Source: Candidatus Lachnoclostridium stercoravium (GTDB lineage: Bacteria; Bacillota; Clostridia; Lachnospirales; Lachnospiraceae). Taken from it: a DNA stretch of 64,000 nt. The stretch covers positions 34,560 through 98,559 of the forward strand of contig DWZA01000020.1 in assembly GCA_019118365.1 (NCBI GenBank), read 5' to 3'. Numbering within the stretch: position 1 is the first letter of the stretch; the number at the start of each line of letters is the position of its first letter. The translations under genes were made by a program, and so were the position numbers. Below the pieces are notes generated by a model. The model saw only the letters and a list, made by a program, of their open reading frames with translations, did no database searches and had not been told where the DNA came from. Shown one piece after another: positions 1 through 7,389 of the stretch.

Positions 1-78
1 GAAAACCGCAGCTTTCCTGGCAAGGAAAGGATTTTCCTGGGATGCGATCTGCCGGGTGATGGGATGCCGGGATTAAAT

Positions 79-127
79 AAGCAAGCTTATAACGCTCTTT
101 ATCATATATCCTGGCGCACGGCTGAAC
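79..127. repeat. Interspersed repeat family A, right-hand end (partial)
   Basis: This stretch carries the right half of repeat family A: an AAGCTTGC-type apical segment, then CTCTTTATCATATATCCTGG, then the terminal CACGGCTGAAC. It matches the right ends of the full copies at 17868-18010 and 37891-38033. The sequence before it (1-78) differs from those copies but holds short hairpins, so this copy is divergent or cut by the window edge. It lies directly upstream of the rny promoter. Confidence 0.7.
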
Positions 128-174
128 TGTTATAAACTCTTTGACGAAAAGTCTGCCAGAGGCTGGCAAGATAC

Positions 175-203
175 TTGACAGTTTGCATAAAAAAGTTTAA
201 AAT
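175..203 (+). promoter_or_regulatory. Sigma-A promoter of rny
   Basis: TTGACA at 175-180 and TAAAAT at 198-203 are separated by exactly 17 bases. The predicted start is about 40 bases before the GTG codon of rny. The promoter begins just after the repeat A end. Confidence 0.75.
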
Positions 204-252
204 TAAAATGTTGTATTATCGTACAATGAAAACTAAATAAGGAGGTGCTCCT

Positions 253-1797
253 GTGTCATCAATTATAGCTGCATTGGTTACAATGGTTATCGTGATTCCT
301 ATTACCTGGGCGGCTGCGATCGCTTATCGCAAGAAGACTTATGAGAACAAGATAGGCAGCGCGGAGGAAAAATCCAGGGAGATAATAGATGAAGCATTGA
401 AAACTGCAGAGACGAAGAAGCGAGAAGCTCTCCTGGAGGCGAAGGAAGAGTCTTTAAAGACTAAGAATGAGCTGGAAAAGGAAACAAGGGAAAGAAGAGC
501 AGAACTTCAGCGTTATGAACGACGTGTATTGAGCAAGGAAGAGAATTTGGACAAGAAGTCCGAAGCAATGGAAAGACGGGAAGCCAGTCTGGCAGTCCGG
601 GAGGAAACCCTCTCTAAGAAAAATGCGGAAGTAGAAGCGTTGTATGAGAAAGGGATACAGGAACTGGAAAAAATATCAGGCCTTACCTCCGAACAAGCAA
701 AAGAGTATCTTTTAAAATCTGTAGAAGACGATGTTAAGCATGACACCGCAAAGTTAATCAAGGAACTGGAAAGCAAAGCAAAAGAAGAGGCTGACAAAAA
801 AGCCAGGGATTATGTGGTCACCGCGATCCAGCGATGCGCCGCAGATCATGTTGCGGAGACAACAGTTTCCGTCGTCCAGCTTCCCAATGATGAGATGAAA
901 GGTCGTATCATAGGAAGAGAAGGACGTAATATCCGTACACTGGAGACGATGACCGGTGTAGAGTTGATCATTGACGATACCCCAGAAGCAGTAGTATTGT
1001 CAGGTTTTGATCCAATTCGAAGAGAAGTCGCTAGAATTGCGCTAGAGCGTTTGATCGTGGACGGGCGTATCCATCCGGCCAGGATCGAAGAAATGGTAGA
1101 AAAAGCACAAAAAGAAGTTGAGGCGAACATGAGGGAAGAAGGAGAGGCGGCCACCCTTGAGGTAGGCGTCCACGGAATCCATCCGGAGTTAGTCAAACTT
1201 CTTGGCAAGATGAAATTCAGAACTAGTTATGGACAGAATGCCCTTAAGCATTCCATCGAAGTAGCACAGCTGTCAGGACTTCTGGCAGGGGAGATCGGTG
1301 TAGACGTCCGTATGGCCAAGCGTGCCGGTTTATTACATGACATTGGTAAATCCATCGACCACGAGATGGAAGGTTCTCATATTCAGCTGGGCGTTGAGCT
1401 GTGTAGAAAGTATAAAGAATCTGCAGTTGTCATCAACGCGGTAGAATCCCATCATGGCGATGTTGAACCGCAGAGTCTGATCGCCTGTATCGTACAGGCG
1501 GCTGATACGATCTCAGCCGCAAGACCAGGCGCGAGAAGAGAGACTCTGGAGACATATACAAACAGATTAAAACAATTAGAAGATATCACGAACTCCTTCA
1601 AGGGAGTTGACAAATCTTTTGCTATCCAGGCAGGAAGAGAAGTAAGGATCATGGTAGTTCCGGAACAGATTTCAGACGACGATATGGTTCTTCTGGCAAG
1701 GGAAGTCTCAAAGAAGATCGAGACAGAACTGGAATACCCAGGCCAGATCAAAGTCAATGTGATCCGGGAATCCAGAGTTACTGATTACGCAAAATAA
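253..1797 (+). CDS. rny: Ribonuclease Y
   Basis: This is the membrane-anchored endoribonuclease Y, which starts mRNA decay in many Firmicutes. The 514-residue protein has the full family layout: one N-terminal membrane helix (about residues 3-22), a long charged coiled coil (about 30-140), a KH RNA-binding domain containing [11 protein letters not shown] (217-227), and an HD domain whose metal-binding pair is H362-D363 in LLHDIGK. Length is typical (about 520). The start is GTG at 253, set by GGAGGT at 241-246 with a six-base gap. The gene has its own promoter and a following terminator, so it is probably monocistronic. Confidence 0.97.
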   Translation: MSSIIAALVTMVIVIPITWAAAIAYRKKTYENKIGSAEEKSREIIDEALKTAETKKREALLEAKEESLKTKNELEKETRERRAELQRYERRVLSKEENLDKKSEAMERREASLAVREETLSKKNAEVEALYEKGIQELEKISGLTSEQAKEYLLKSVEDDVKHDTAKLIKELESKAKEEADKKARDYVVTAIQRCAADHVAETTVSVVQLPNDEMKGRIIGREGRNIRTLETMTGVELIIDDTPEAVVLSGFDPIRREVARIALERLIVDGRIHPARIEEMVEKAQKEVEANMREEGEAATLEVGVHGIHPELVKLLGKMKFRTSYGQNALKHSIEVAQLSGLLAGEIGVDVRMAKRAGLLHDIGKSIDHEMEGSHIQLGVELCRKYKESAVVINAVESHHGDVEPQSLIACIVQAADTISAARPGARRETLETYTNRLKQLEDITNSFKGVDKSFAIQAGREVRIMVVPEQISDDDMVLLAREVSKKIETELEYPGQIKVNVIRESRVTDYAK

Positions 1798-1805
1798 GGC
1801 AGAAA

Positions 1806-1849
1806 GCCGCTGTGAAAGTATCTTAAAAGTACTGGAACAGCGGCTTTTT
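1806..1849 (+). terminator. Rho-independent terminator of rny
   Basis: GCCGCTGT (1806-1813) pairs with ACAGCGGC (1837-1844), with an inner AGTA/TACT pairing, and is followed by TTTTT. Confidence 0.85.
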
Positions 1850-1872
1850 CTACTAAGCAGCAAGGCTTTTGA

Positions 1873-1949
1873 CCGAAAATTTAAGGATTCTTTTACATTT
1901 GCAGGAGCTTCTGACTCCGAAACCGTAAAGGAATCCTTAAATTTTTCGG
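1873..1949. other. Long imperfect inverted repeat (24-bp arms)
   Basis: Arms 1873-1896 and 1925-1949 are complementary apart from one bulge and one mismatch or wobble. The loop has its own small GGAG/CTCC stem. It lies between the rny terminator and the next promoter, with no T tract. It could be a structured RNA end, a protein-binding site or a decayed mobile element. Its function is unknown. Confidence 0.55.
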
Positions 1950-1976
1950 GAATATTTTACAAATTTGTCAAACCTA

Positions 1977-2005
1977 TTGACACTGCTGTCAATCCATAAT
2001 AGAGT
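1977..2005 (+). promoter_or_regulatory. Putative promoter of the secreted repeat protein gene
   Basis: TTGACA at 1977-1982 is followed after 17 bases by TAGAGT at 2000-2005, a weak -10. CATAAT at 1995-2000 is an alternative with a short spacer. Confidence 0.45.
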
Positions 2006-2038
2006 TGTAGTATGAGGAGAGAAAGGAGTTGAAGGTTT

Positions 2039-2992
2039 ATGCTGAAAGGAAAAAAGGCAGCGCTGCTTTTTCTGGCTTCTTCCATGGTTTTCGGTTCCGC
2101 CGTGCCGGCTATGGCGGATAATGATAAAAGGATCACTTCCGTATCCCTGGAGATCACTTCGGATATCCAGGTAGGGGAGGATATGACGAATGACAGTATC
2201 GACGTAGAATCCAGCAGCTCCAGATATACGGTGGATTCCTGGGAGATCCTTAATACAGGCTTTATGTGGATGGAGGACGATGTTCCGCAGATCAAGGTAT
2301 ATCTGACCGCAGAAGACGGTTATTATTTTTCCCTTACTTCCAGCAAAGTAAGGCTTAAGGGCGCGAAATACGTGACCGCCAGCAAAAGGGACTCGTCGAC
2401 TACGCTGATGATAACGATGAACCTGCCTTCCCTGGCGGAATCGGTGGGGGAGATCGAAAAAGTGACTCTGGGAGAAGACGGCATTGCCCGTTGGGATGAG
2501 ACGATCGGAGCGGGAACTTATGAAGTGCGCGTACAGAGAGACGGGAAAAATACAGGTACGACGGCAACCGTTCGTACTACCAGTTATGATCTGAAAGAAT
2601 TCCTGGGAAGACCCGGCGTTTATTCTGTTCGGGTAAGGCCGGTGAATAAGATCAAGCAGGATATCAAAGGCCAGTGGACGGATTCCAATACCTTTTATGT
2701 AGACAGCAGCCTGGCGGAAGACTTCCGCATGGGAAGAGTGAAGGTCGGCGGGCGCTGGGAAGAGGAAGGAAGCCAGTGGCGGTTCCGGGAAGTGGATGGA
2801 AGCTATGCTTCATCGAAATGGAAAGAGATCGAAGGAATCTGGTATTATTTCGATGTAAACGGATATATGATGACCGGTTGGATCGAAGTAGACGGAAAAT
2901 GGTATTACTGCGATACTTCAGGAGCTATGCTCCATGATACGGAGATCGACGGGTACGCTCTGGGAAGCGACGGAGCTATGATCACACAGTAA
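2039..2992 (+). CDS. Secreted protein with C-terminal cell-wall-binding repeats
   Basis: This 317-residue exported protein probably sits on the cell surface. A classical signal peptide ends near AVPAMA (residue 26). The middle (about 30-240) has no domain I recognise, though part of it reads like beta-sandwich modules. The C-terminus carries two tandem aromatic repeats of the choline-binding / CW-binding type, around GIWYYFDVNGYMMTGW and GKWYYCDTSGAML, which in relatives bind wall teichoic acids or peptidoglycan. AAGGAG lies a suitable distance before the ATG. It has its own promoter and no obvious partner. The role of the N-terminal region is unknown. Confidence 0.85.
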   Translation: MLKGKKAALLFLASSMVFGSAVPAMADNDKRITSVSLEITSDIQVGEDMTNDSIDVESSSSRYTVDSWEILNTGFMWMEDDVPQIKVYLTAEDGYYFSLTSSKVRLKGAKYVTASKRDSSTTLMITMNLPSLAESVGEIEKVTLGEDGIARWDETIGAGTYEVRVQRDGKNTGTTATVRTTSYDLKEFLGRPGVYSVRVRPVNKIKQDIKGQWTDSNTFYVDSSLAEDFRMGRVKVGGRWEEEGSQWRFREVDGSYASSKWKEIEGIWYYFDVNGYMMTGWIEVDGKWYYCDTSGAMLHDTEIDGYALGSDGAMITQ

Positions 2993-3037
2993 ATGTTATC
3001 CGGCGCCTTTCGGGGGCGTGGCTATTAGAGCGCAGAA

Positions 3038-3071
3038 GTTCAGGACGGCATGTTTTCCCGCCGTCCTGAAT
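3038..3071. repeat. Minimal copy of repeat family B (fused ends)
   Basis: GTTCAGGACGGC and GCCGTCCTGAA, the terminal arms of repeat family B, are joined by a loop of about eleven bases. This looks like an internally deleted copy. The hairpin sits between the secreted protein gene and proC and may slow or end transcription. Confidence 0.65.
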
Positions 3072-3114
3072 TGCTGAGGGGCATTTTATAGAGAAGCAGG
3101 AGGATTTTGGTACG

Positions 3115-3912
3115 ATGGCAAAGACCGGTTTTATTGGAACAGGAAATATGGGATATGCGATCCTGAAGGGATTGCTGAAGATATACAGTCAGGACGAGCT
3201 GATGATCACAGACGCCAATAAGGATAAAAGGCAGCAGGTATCCCAGGAAATGGGAGTGGCTGCGGCTGAGGACAACGAGACTTTGGCGAAAAGCGTAAAA
3301 TATATCGTATTGGCGGTAAAGCCTCAGTATTACGGGGCGGTTTTAAAAGACATAGCCCCTGTTGTTACAAAAGAACAGGTGATCATTTCCATAGCGCCGG
3401 GGATCACGATCGATGATCTGAAAAAGGAGCTGGGAGATGACAAGAGGATCGTCAGGGCGATGCCCAATACGCCGGCCCTGATCGGGGAAGGAATGACGGG
3501 AGTCTGCTACGATCGGCAGCTGTTTACGGAAGAAGAGGAAAAGGAGATCCATACGTTCTTTTCTTCATTTGGGAAAATGCGGATCGTGGAAGAACGTCTG
3601 ATCAACGCTGTAGTCTGCGTAAGCGGAAGTTCTCCCGCGTATGTGTATATGTTTATTGAAGCCCTGGCGGACAGCGCGGTCAAATACGGCCTTCCAAGGG
3701 ATACGGCCTATGAGATGGCGGCTCAGGCAGTGGCGGGCAGCGCAAAGATGGTGCTGGAGACAGGAAAGCATCCAGGGGAGCTTAAGGACGCCGTATGCTC
3801 GCCGGGAGGAACGACTATCGCTGCGGTTTCCGCACTGGAGGAGGCAGGATTCCGCAGCGCTGTGATCAAGGCCGCGGACGCATGCTTTGAAAAATGTAAT
3901 TCTTTAAAGTAA
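3115..3912 (+). CDS. proC: Pyrroline-5-carboxylate reductase
   Basis: This enzyme reduces 1-pyrroline-5-carboxylate to proline with NAD(P)H, the last step of proline synthesis. The 265-residue protein begins with a Rossmann dinucleotide-binding motif (GFIGTGNMGYAI, residues 5-16). It has the family segment VRAMPNTPALIGEGMTG in the middle and a C-terminal dimerisation domain ending in the conserved SPGGTTIAA...LE...GFR block. Length is normal. AGGAGG precedes the ATG. The following NUDIX gene starts 13 bases after its stop, so the two are probably cotranscribed. Confidence 0.95.
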   Translation: MAKTGFIGTGNMGYAILKGLLKIYSQDELMITDANKDKRQQVSQEMGVAAAEDNETLAKSVKYIVLAVKPQYYGAVLKDIAPVVTKEQVIISIAPGITIDDLKKELGDDKRIVRAMPNTPALIGEGMTGVCYDRQLFTEEEEKEIHTFFSSFGKMRIVEERLINAVVCVSGSSPAYVYMFIEALADSAVKYGLPRDTAYEMAAQAVAGSAKMVLETGKHPGELKDAVCSPGGTTIAAVSALEEAGFRSAVIKAADACFEKCNSLK

Positions 3913-3925
3913 GGAGCAAAAGAAT

Positions 3926-4456
3926 ATGTCAGTGATCCGTTTAGACAGGAAATTAAAATATCAGGGAACAATACTTAAGATTTACGAGGATACAGTGATG
4001 GCCAACGGCCACGAAGCCCACTGGGATTTTATCCATCATGACGGCGCAGCAGCAGTGGTCCCGGTGATGGACGACGGAAAGATCCTGATGGTGCGCCAGT
4101 ACCGCAACGCCCTGGACCGGTATACGCTGGAGATCCCTGCGGGAAAGCTGGACGAACCGGGCGAGCCTACGCTGGAGTGCGCCTCCAGGGAACTGGAAGA
4201 AGAGACAGGTTACCGTTCAGAAAATATCGAATATCTGATCACGGTGAACACGACGGTGGCGTTTTGCGATGAGAAGATCGATATTTATGTGGCAAAGGAT
4301 CTGATCCCGTCCCAGCCTCATCCGGACGAGGACGAAGAGATCGATGTAAAGGCATTTTCTATTGATGAGCTCCAGCAGCGGATCCTTTCCGGGGAGATCA
4401 CAGATGGAAAGACTATCGCGGCGCTGATGGCATATGCGCGCAAGTACCAGGTATAG
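3926..4456 (+). CDS. nudF: NUDIX hydrolase, ADP-ribose pyrophosphatase type
   Basis: The 176-residue protein belongs to the NUDIX family and most resembles ADP-ribose pyrophosphatases, which split ADP-ribose into AMP and ribose 5-phosphate. The NUDIX box reads GKLDEPGE...RELEEETGY near residues 72-95. It has one more residue than the standard G-x5-E spacing, while the x7 gap and the REL-x-EE core are intact. An IPAGK segment precedes it, as in this subfamily. It lies between proC and spoIIM, matching the nudF-spoIIM order in Bacillus. The substrate is inferred from family and context. Confidence 0.85.
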   Translation: MSVIRLDRKLKYQGTILKIYEDTVMANGHEAHWDFIHHDGAAAVVPVMDDGKILMVRQYRNALDRYTLEIPAGKLDEPGEPTLECASRELEEETGYRSENIEYLITVNTTVAFCDEKIDIYVAKDLIPSQPHPDEDEEIDVKAFSIDELQQRILSGEITDGKTIAALMAYARKYQV

Positions 4457-4571
4457 AAAGATCATGAGACAGGCCGCGCATGATCAGGGCGCGGGATGCG
4501 GACAAGATCGCGGTCATAGGGGCCGTCTGGCTGTCATATATTTGATGTAAAGGATACAGGCAGGGACTTTT

Positions 4572-5120
4572 ATGACTGGAAAACTGAGATTCAGGCTGGA
4601 ATACGGGGACCGGCTGACAGTCTGTTTCCTGGCGGGCATCGCGGCAGGGACGGCGGCTGTGAACCTGTCGGGAGTTTCATTGCAGGAAGAGGCAGGATAT
4701 ATAGGCCAGCTTTATGAAGCGGCTGCCAGGATGGAGCGCGCAGGGGGCGCGGGATTTCTGGCAGCTGTTTTTCGGCAACGGGGATTGGAAACTGCTCTTT
4801 TGTGGTTCGTCAGCATGACTGTATTTTCAGAAAAGGGATTCTGTCTGGCGGCGCTGTGGGCTGGATTTTCTTCTTCCGCAGTGCTGTCTGTGATGGTATG
4901 CCAGAAAGGAATATTCGGGCTTTTCTGCTACCTGGCCGCTGTCTGGCCTCAATACCTGTTCTATATTCCCGCATGGCTTCTGGCGGCTGCGGCGGGAGCC
5001 AGGTACAGAAACCGTTTTCCCCTGCGGTCGGCTGTTTTATCCGCAGCGTTATTGGCTGCAGGGATCGGCTGCGAGGCTTTTATCAATCCGTTATTTGTGC
5101 AGGGAACAAACTTTTTGTAA
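4572..5120 (+). CDS. spoIIM: Stage II sporulation protein M
   Basis: This 182-residue integral membrane protein has about five hydrophobic segments. The identity rests on hydrophobic profile, size and gene order (NUDIX, then this gene, then a XerD-type recombinase), which matches the Bacillus spoIIM locus. SpoIIM works with SpoIID and SpoIIP in the complex that drives engulfment of the forespore. The Bacillus protein is somewhat longer (about 214 residues). A weak GGCAGGGA site precedes the ATG. If correct, the organism forms endospores. Confidence 0.8.
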   Translation: MTGKLRFRLEYGDRLTVCFLAGIAAGTAAVNLSGVSLQEEAGYIGQLYEAAARMERAGGAGFLAAVFRQRGLETALLWFVSMTVFSEKGFCLAALWAGFSSSAVLSVMVCQKGIFGLFCYLAAVWPQYLFYIPAWLLAAAAGARYRNRFPLRSAVLSAALLAAGIGCEAFINPLFVQGTNFL

Positions 5121-5122
5121 CA

Positions 5123-5222
5123 ATTCAGGCCGGAGGGAAAACAGGGACAAAAGCAGGCGTTAAGCTTGCTTTTGCCCCTGTTTTCACATCGGCCGGGCAA
5201 GAAGATGTGCCGGCGGGAACTG
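5123..5222. repeat. Repeat family B, shortened copy
   Basis: This copy begins three bases after the spoIIM stop. It has the long arm GAAAACAGGGACAAAAGCAGG / CCCCTGTTTTC around TTAAGCTTGC, followed by a reduced CATCGGCCGGGCAAGAAGATG arm, and ends in GGGAACTGTTAC. Compared with the full copies at 48476 and 50220, the second arm and part of the third are missing. It probably also serves as the spoIIM transcript end. Confidence 0.75.
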
Positions 5223-5245
5223 TTACAATTTTTTTCTGAATTTTT

Positions 5246-5293
5246 ACAACATGTTGAGCGTGGGTATCAGGCGGTTCCAACATGTTGTATTTT
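5246..5293 (+). terminator. Hairpin of two CAACATGTTG palindromes followed by T tract
   Basis: The self-complementary decamer CAACATGTTG occurs at 5247-5256 and again at 5278-5287, followed by TATTTTTTATG. The two copies can pair with each other as a terminator stem, or each could bind a dimeric regulator in double-stranded form. The rest of 5294-5493 shows nothing I can name. Confidence 0.5.
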
Positions 5294-5493
5294 TTATGTC
5301 AAGTTCTGTAAAATCAAAGTAAAAGTGGGGAAAAAGTGTTTGATTTTACAGGAAAATGTGGATATAATGATAACGATAGCCCATTTTTTGACCTTTTATG
5401 TGGGGCGAATGTTGATAAACGCCGGGAAGCTGCAGGAGATCCTGTATGGGGAAGAAGGCGGGAGATTTTCAGGCAGCAGGCAGGGGGATCGGA

Positions 5494-6381
5494 ATGTTAA
5501 GTGAAATAGAAGAATTTATTACATATCTGAGAGACGTAAAGCGATTGTCCAAAAATACAGAAGTCTCCTATCGGAGAGATCTTCAGCAGATGACGGCGTA
5601 TCTGGAAGAACGGGGGGTCACCGACGCACAGAAGGTGACAAAGACCGTTTTAAATTCCTATATCCTGTATCTGGAGAAGGAAGGAAAGGCGACGACTACC
5701 ATTTCCAGGATGCTGGCGTCCATGAAAGCTTTTTTCCACTATGAGTATATGCAGGGAAAGATCCGCAGAGATCCTTCGGAACTTCTCAGAGCTCCCAGGG
5801 TGGAGAAAAAGATACCGACGATCCTGACAGTGGAGGAAGTGAGCAGCCTTTTGGCTCAGCCGGACAGCTCGGTGCCGAAGGAGATCCGGGATAAGGCCAT
5901 GCTGGAGCTTCTTTACGCCACGGGGATCCGGGTGTCGGAGCTGATCTGCCTGAAACTGGAGGATGTGAACATGTCTATCGGCTTTATTACCTGCAGGGAC
6001 GAGAAAAAAGAAAGGACCGTTCCCTTTGGCTGGGTGGCAAAAGAGGCCCTTTCCGATTATCTGGAAAGATCCCGTTCTGTGCTCCTGAAGGGAAAAGAAT
6101 CCCCCTGGCTTTTTACAAACTGTAGCGGGAAGCCTATGAGCCGTCAGGGATTCTGGAAGATCGTAAAGTATTATGGAGAACGGGCGGGCATACAGGCGGA
6201 TATCACGCCTCATACTCTGCGCCATTCCTTTGCGGCGCACCTTTTGAAAAACGGCGCGGACATCCATGCGGTACAGACGCTGCTAGGCCATTCGGACATG
6301 GCTACGACGCAGGCTTATGTGGCGTATTCCAGGATGGAGGCGGTGCGGGAAGCCTATGCCGGCGCCCACCCAAGGAAATGA
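5494..6381 (+). CDS. xerD: Tyrosine recombinase XerD-like
   Basis: This is a site-specific tyrosine recombinase of the XerC/XerD type, which resolves chromosome dimers at dif. It has the N-terminal SAM-like core-binding domain and the C-terminal catalytic domain. The visible catalytic residues are Arg in ATGIRVSEL, His-x-x-Arg in HTLRHSF, His in LLGHSD and Tyr in TTQAY. I chose ATG 5494, with GGGGGA five bases upstream, because it gives 295 residues, the normal XerD length. An in-frame ATG at 5446 with AGGAG would add 16 residues of no family likeness. Position after spoIIM matches ripX (xerD) of Bacillus. Confidence 0.88.
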   Translation: MLSEIEEFITYLRDVKRLSKNTEVSYRRDLQQMTAYLEERGVTDAQKVTKTVLNSYILYLEKEGKATTTISRMLASMKAFFHYEYMQGKIRRDPSELLRAPRVEKKIPTILTVEEVSSLLAQPDSSVPKEIRDKAMLELLYATGIRVSELICLKLEDVNMSIGFITCRDEKKERTVPFGWVAKEALSDYLERSRSVLLKGKESPWLFTNCSGKPMSRQGFWKIVKYYGERAGIQADITPHTLRHSFAAHLLKNGADIHAVQTLLGHSDMATTQAYVAYSRMEAVREAYAGAHPRK

Positions 6382-6414
6382 TAAGAAGAGTTTTGCTTTC
6401 AGAAAGGAGCAGCT

Positions 6415-6939
6415 ATGAAAAAGTTGGAAGATTATGTGACAAGCATTCCGGATTTTCCGGAGCCGGGGATCATATTCCGGGACGTAACGACGATCCTTCA
6501 GGATCCGGACGGCCTTGCCCTGGCGGTAGACGGCCTGAAGAACATGCTGAAGGGAATAGATTACGACGTGATCGCCGGCCCGGAATCCAGAGGATTTATT
6601 TTTGGAGTGCCGGTAGCTTACGCAGAGCATAAAGGCTTTGTGCCGGTAAGGAAAAAGGGAAAACTGCCGCGGGAGACGATTTCCGAAGAATACGAGCTGG
6701 AGTATGGAAAAGCGGAGATCGAGATGCATAAGGATTCCATAAAGCCAGGGGATAAAGTCGTGATCATCGACGACCTGATCGCTACCGGCGGGACTACGGA
6801 AGCCATTATCCGTATGATCGAAAGGCTGGGCGGACAGGTAGTGAAGGTCTGCTTTGTTATGGAACTGGCTGGATTAAAAGGACGGGAAAAACTTGCGGGA
6901 TACGAAGTAGGATCCCTGATCACATACGAAGGACATTAG
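6415..6939 (+). CDS. apt: Adenine phosphoribosyltransferase
   Basis: This purine salvage enzyme converts adenine and PRPP to AMP. The 174-residue protein has family length. It begins with KLEDYVTSIPDFPEPGIIFRDVT, continues with the AGPESRGFIFG segment that contacts the base, and has the PRPP-binding loop VVIIDDLIATGGTT at about residues 115-130. AAAGGAGC precedes the ATG. It starts 33 bases after the xerD stop on the same strand and may be read from the same transcript. Confidence 0.96.
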   Translation: MKKLEDYVTSIPDFPEPGIIFRDVTTILQDPDGLALAVDGLKNMLKGIDYDVIAGPESRGFIFGVPVAYAEHKGFVPVRKKGKLPRETISEEYELEYGKAEIEMHKDSIKPGDKVVIIDDLIATGGTTEAIIRMIERLGGQVVKVCFVMELAGLKGREKLAGYEVGSLITYEGH

Positions 6940-6964
6940 GGACAGACATAAAGCCTCCCATCCC

Positions 6965-7117
6965 CGTTGGAAATAATTCGGCAAGATCCGTACAGTTTTG
7001 CGAGCATAGCGCATACCAAGGCTCTTCTGTTTGAGTCCGAAGGACGAGTTTAAGAGCTTTGGTATGTGATAGGCGGCGTAGCAAAAGCTGTATGGATCGC
7101 CGTATTCCCACCCCAAA
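6965..7117. repeat. Large structured element, copy 1
   Basis: This element of about 150 bases folds into a long branched hairpin. CATACCAAGGCTCTT pairs with AAGAGCTTTGGTATG, TTTTGC with GCAAAA, GATCCGTACAG with CTGTATGGATC, and ATTCGGC roughly with GCCGTAT. Unpaired blocks GCGAGCATAGCG, GATAGGCGGCGTAG and the loop GAGTCCGAAGGACGAGTTT are shared with copy 2. It lies between the convergent apt and pucR-like genes. It may be an RNA or a mobile repeat, and I know no family name for it. Confidence 0.7.
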
Positions 7118-7184
7118 TATGATCTTGTTTTTCAGCTTTCACTTTATTCAGAGAAATTCTCTAGAAAACGGAATATAGTGCTAA

Positions 7185-7357
7185 AGCGCAGCCAGGCGCG
7201 CAAACGATTCGGCGAAATCGGAGCAAAAGGCTTTGCGAGCATAGCGCAGACGAAGGAGCGTTGTCTGAACCCGTCAGGGTGAGTTTCGCTCCTTCGTCTG
7301 TAATAGGCGGCGCAGTAAAGCCGCTCCGATCGCCGTGTTTGCGCGCCTGGCTGCGCT
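7185..7357. repeat. Large structured element, copy 2
   Basis: This copy has the same architecture as the element at 6965-7117, with different but still paired stems. CAGACGAAGGAGCG pairs with CGCTCCTTCGTCTG, GGCTTTGC with GCAGTAAAGCC, and ATCGGAGC with GCTCCGAT. A perfect outer stem joins GCGCAGCCAGGCGCGCAAAC and its complement. The internal loop blocks TTTGCGAGCATAGCGCA and AATAGGCGGCGCAG and the apical GTCTGAACCCGTCAGGG...GAGTTT match copy 1. The rest of the gap 6940-7389 holds no gene. Confidence 0.7.
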
Positions 7358-7389
7358 TTGACAGTTATCTCGTCATTCTAAATTCCGAT

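Noticed and set aside
3641..3865. Overlapping frame inside proC
   Set aside because: Arg/Trp-rich translation typical of a shadow frame. proC itself has full family motifs.
5446..5493. XerD start at ATG 5446
   Set aside because: It has a ribosome site, but it adds 16 residues beyond the usual family length. ATG 5494 also has a site and gives the standard 295 residues. Use of 5446 cannot be excluded.
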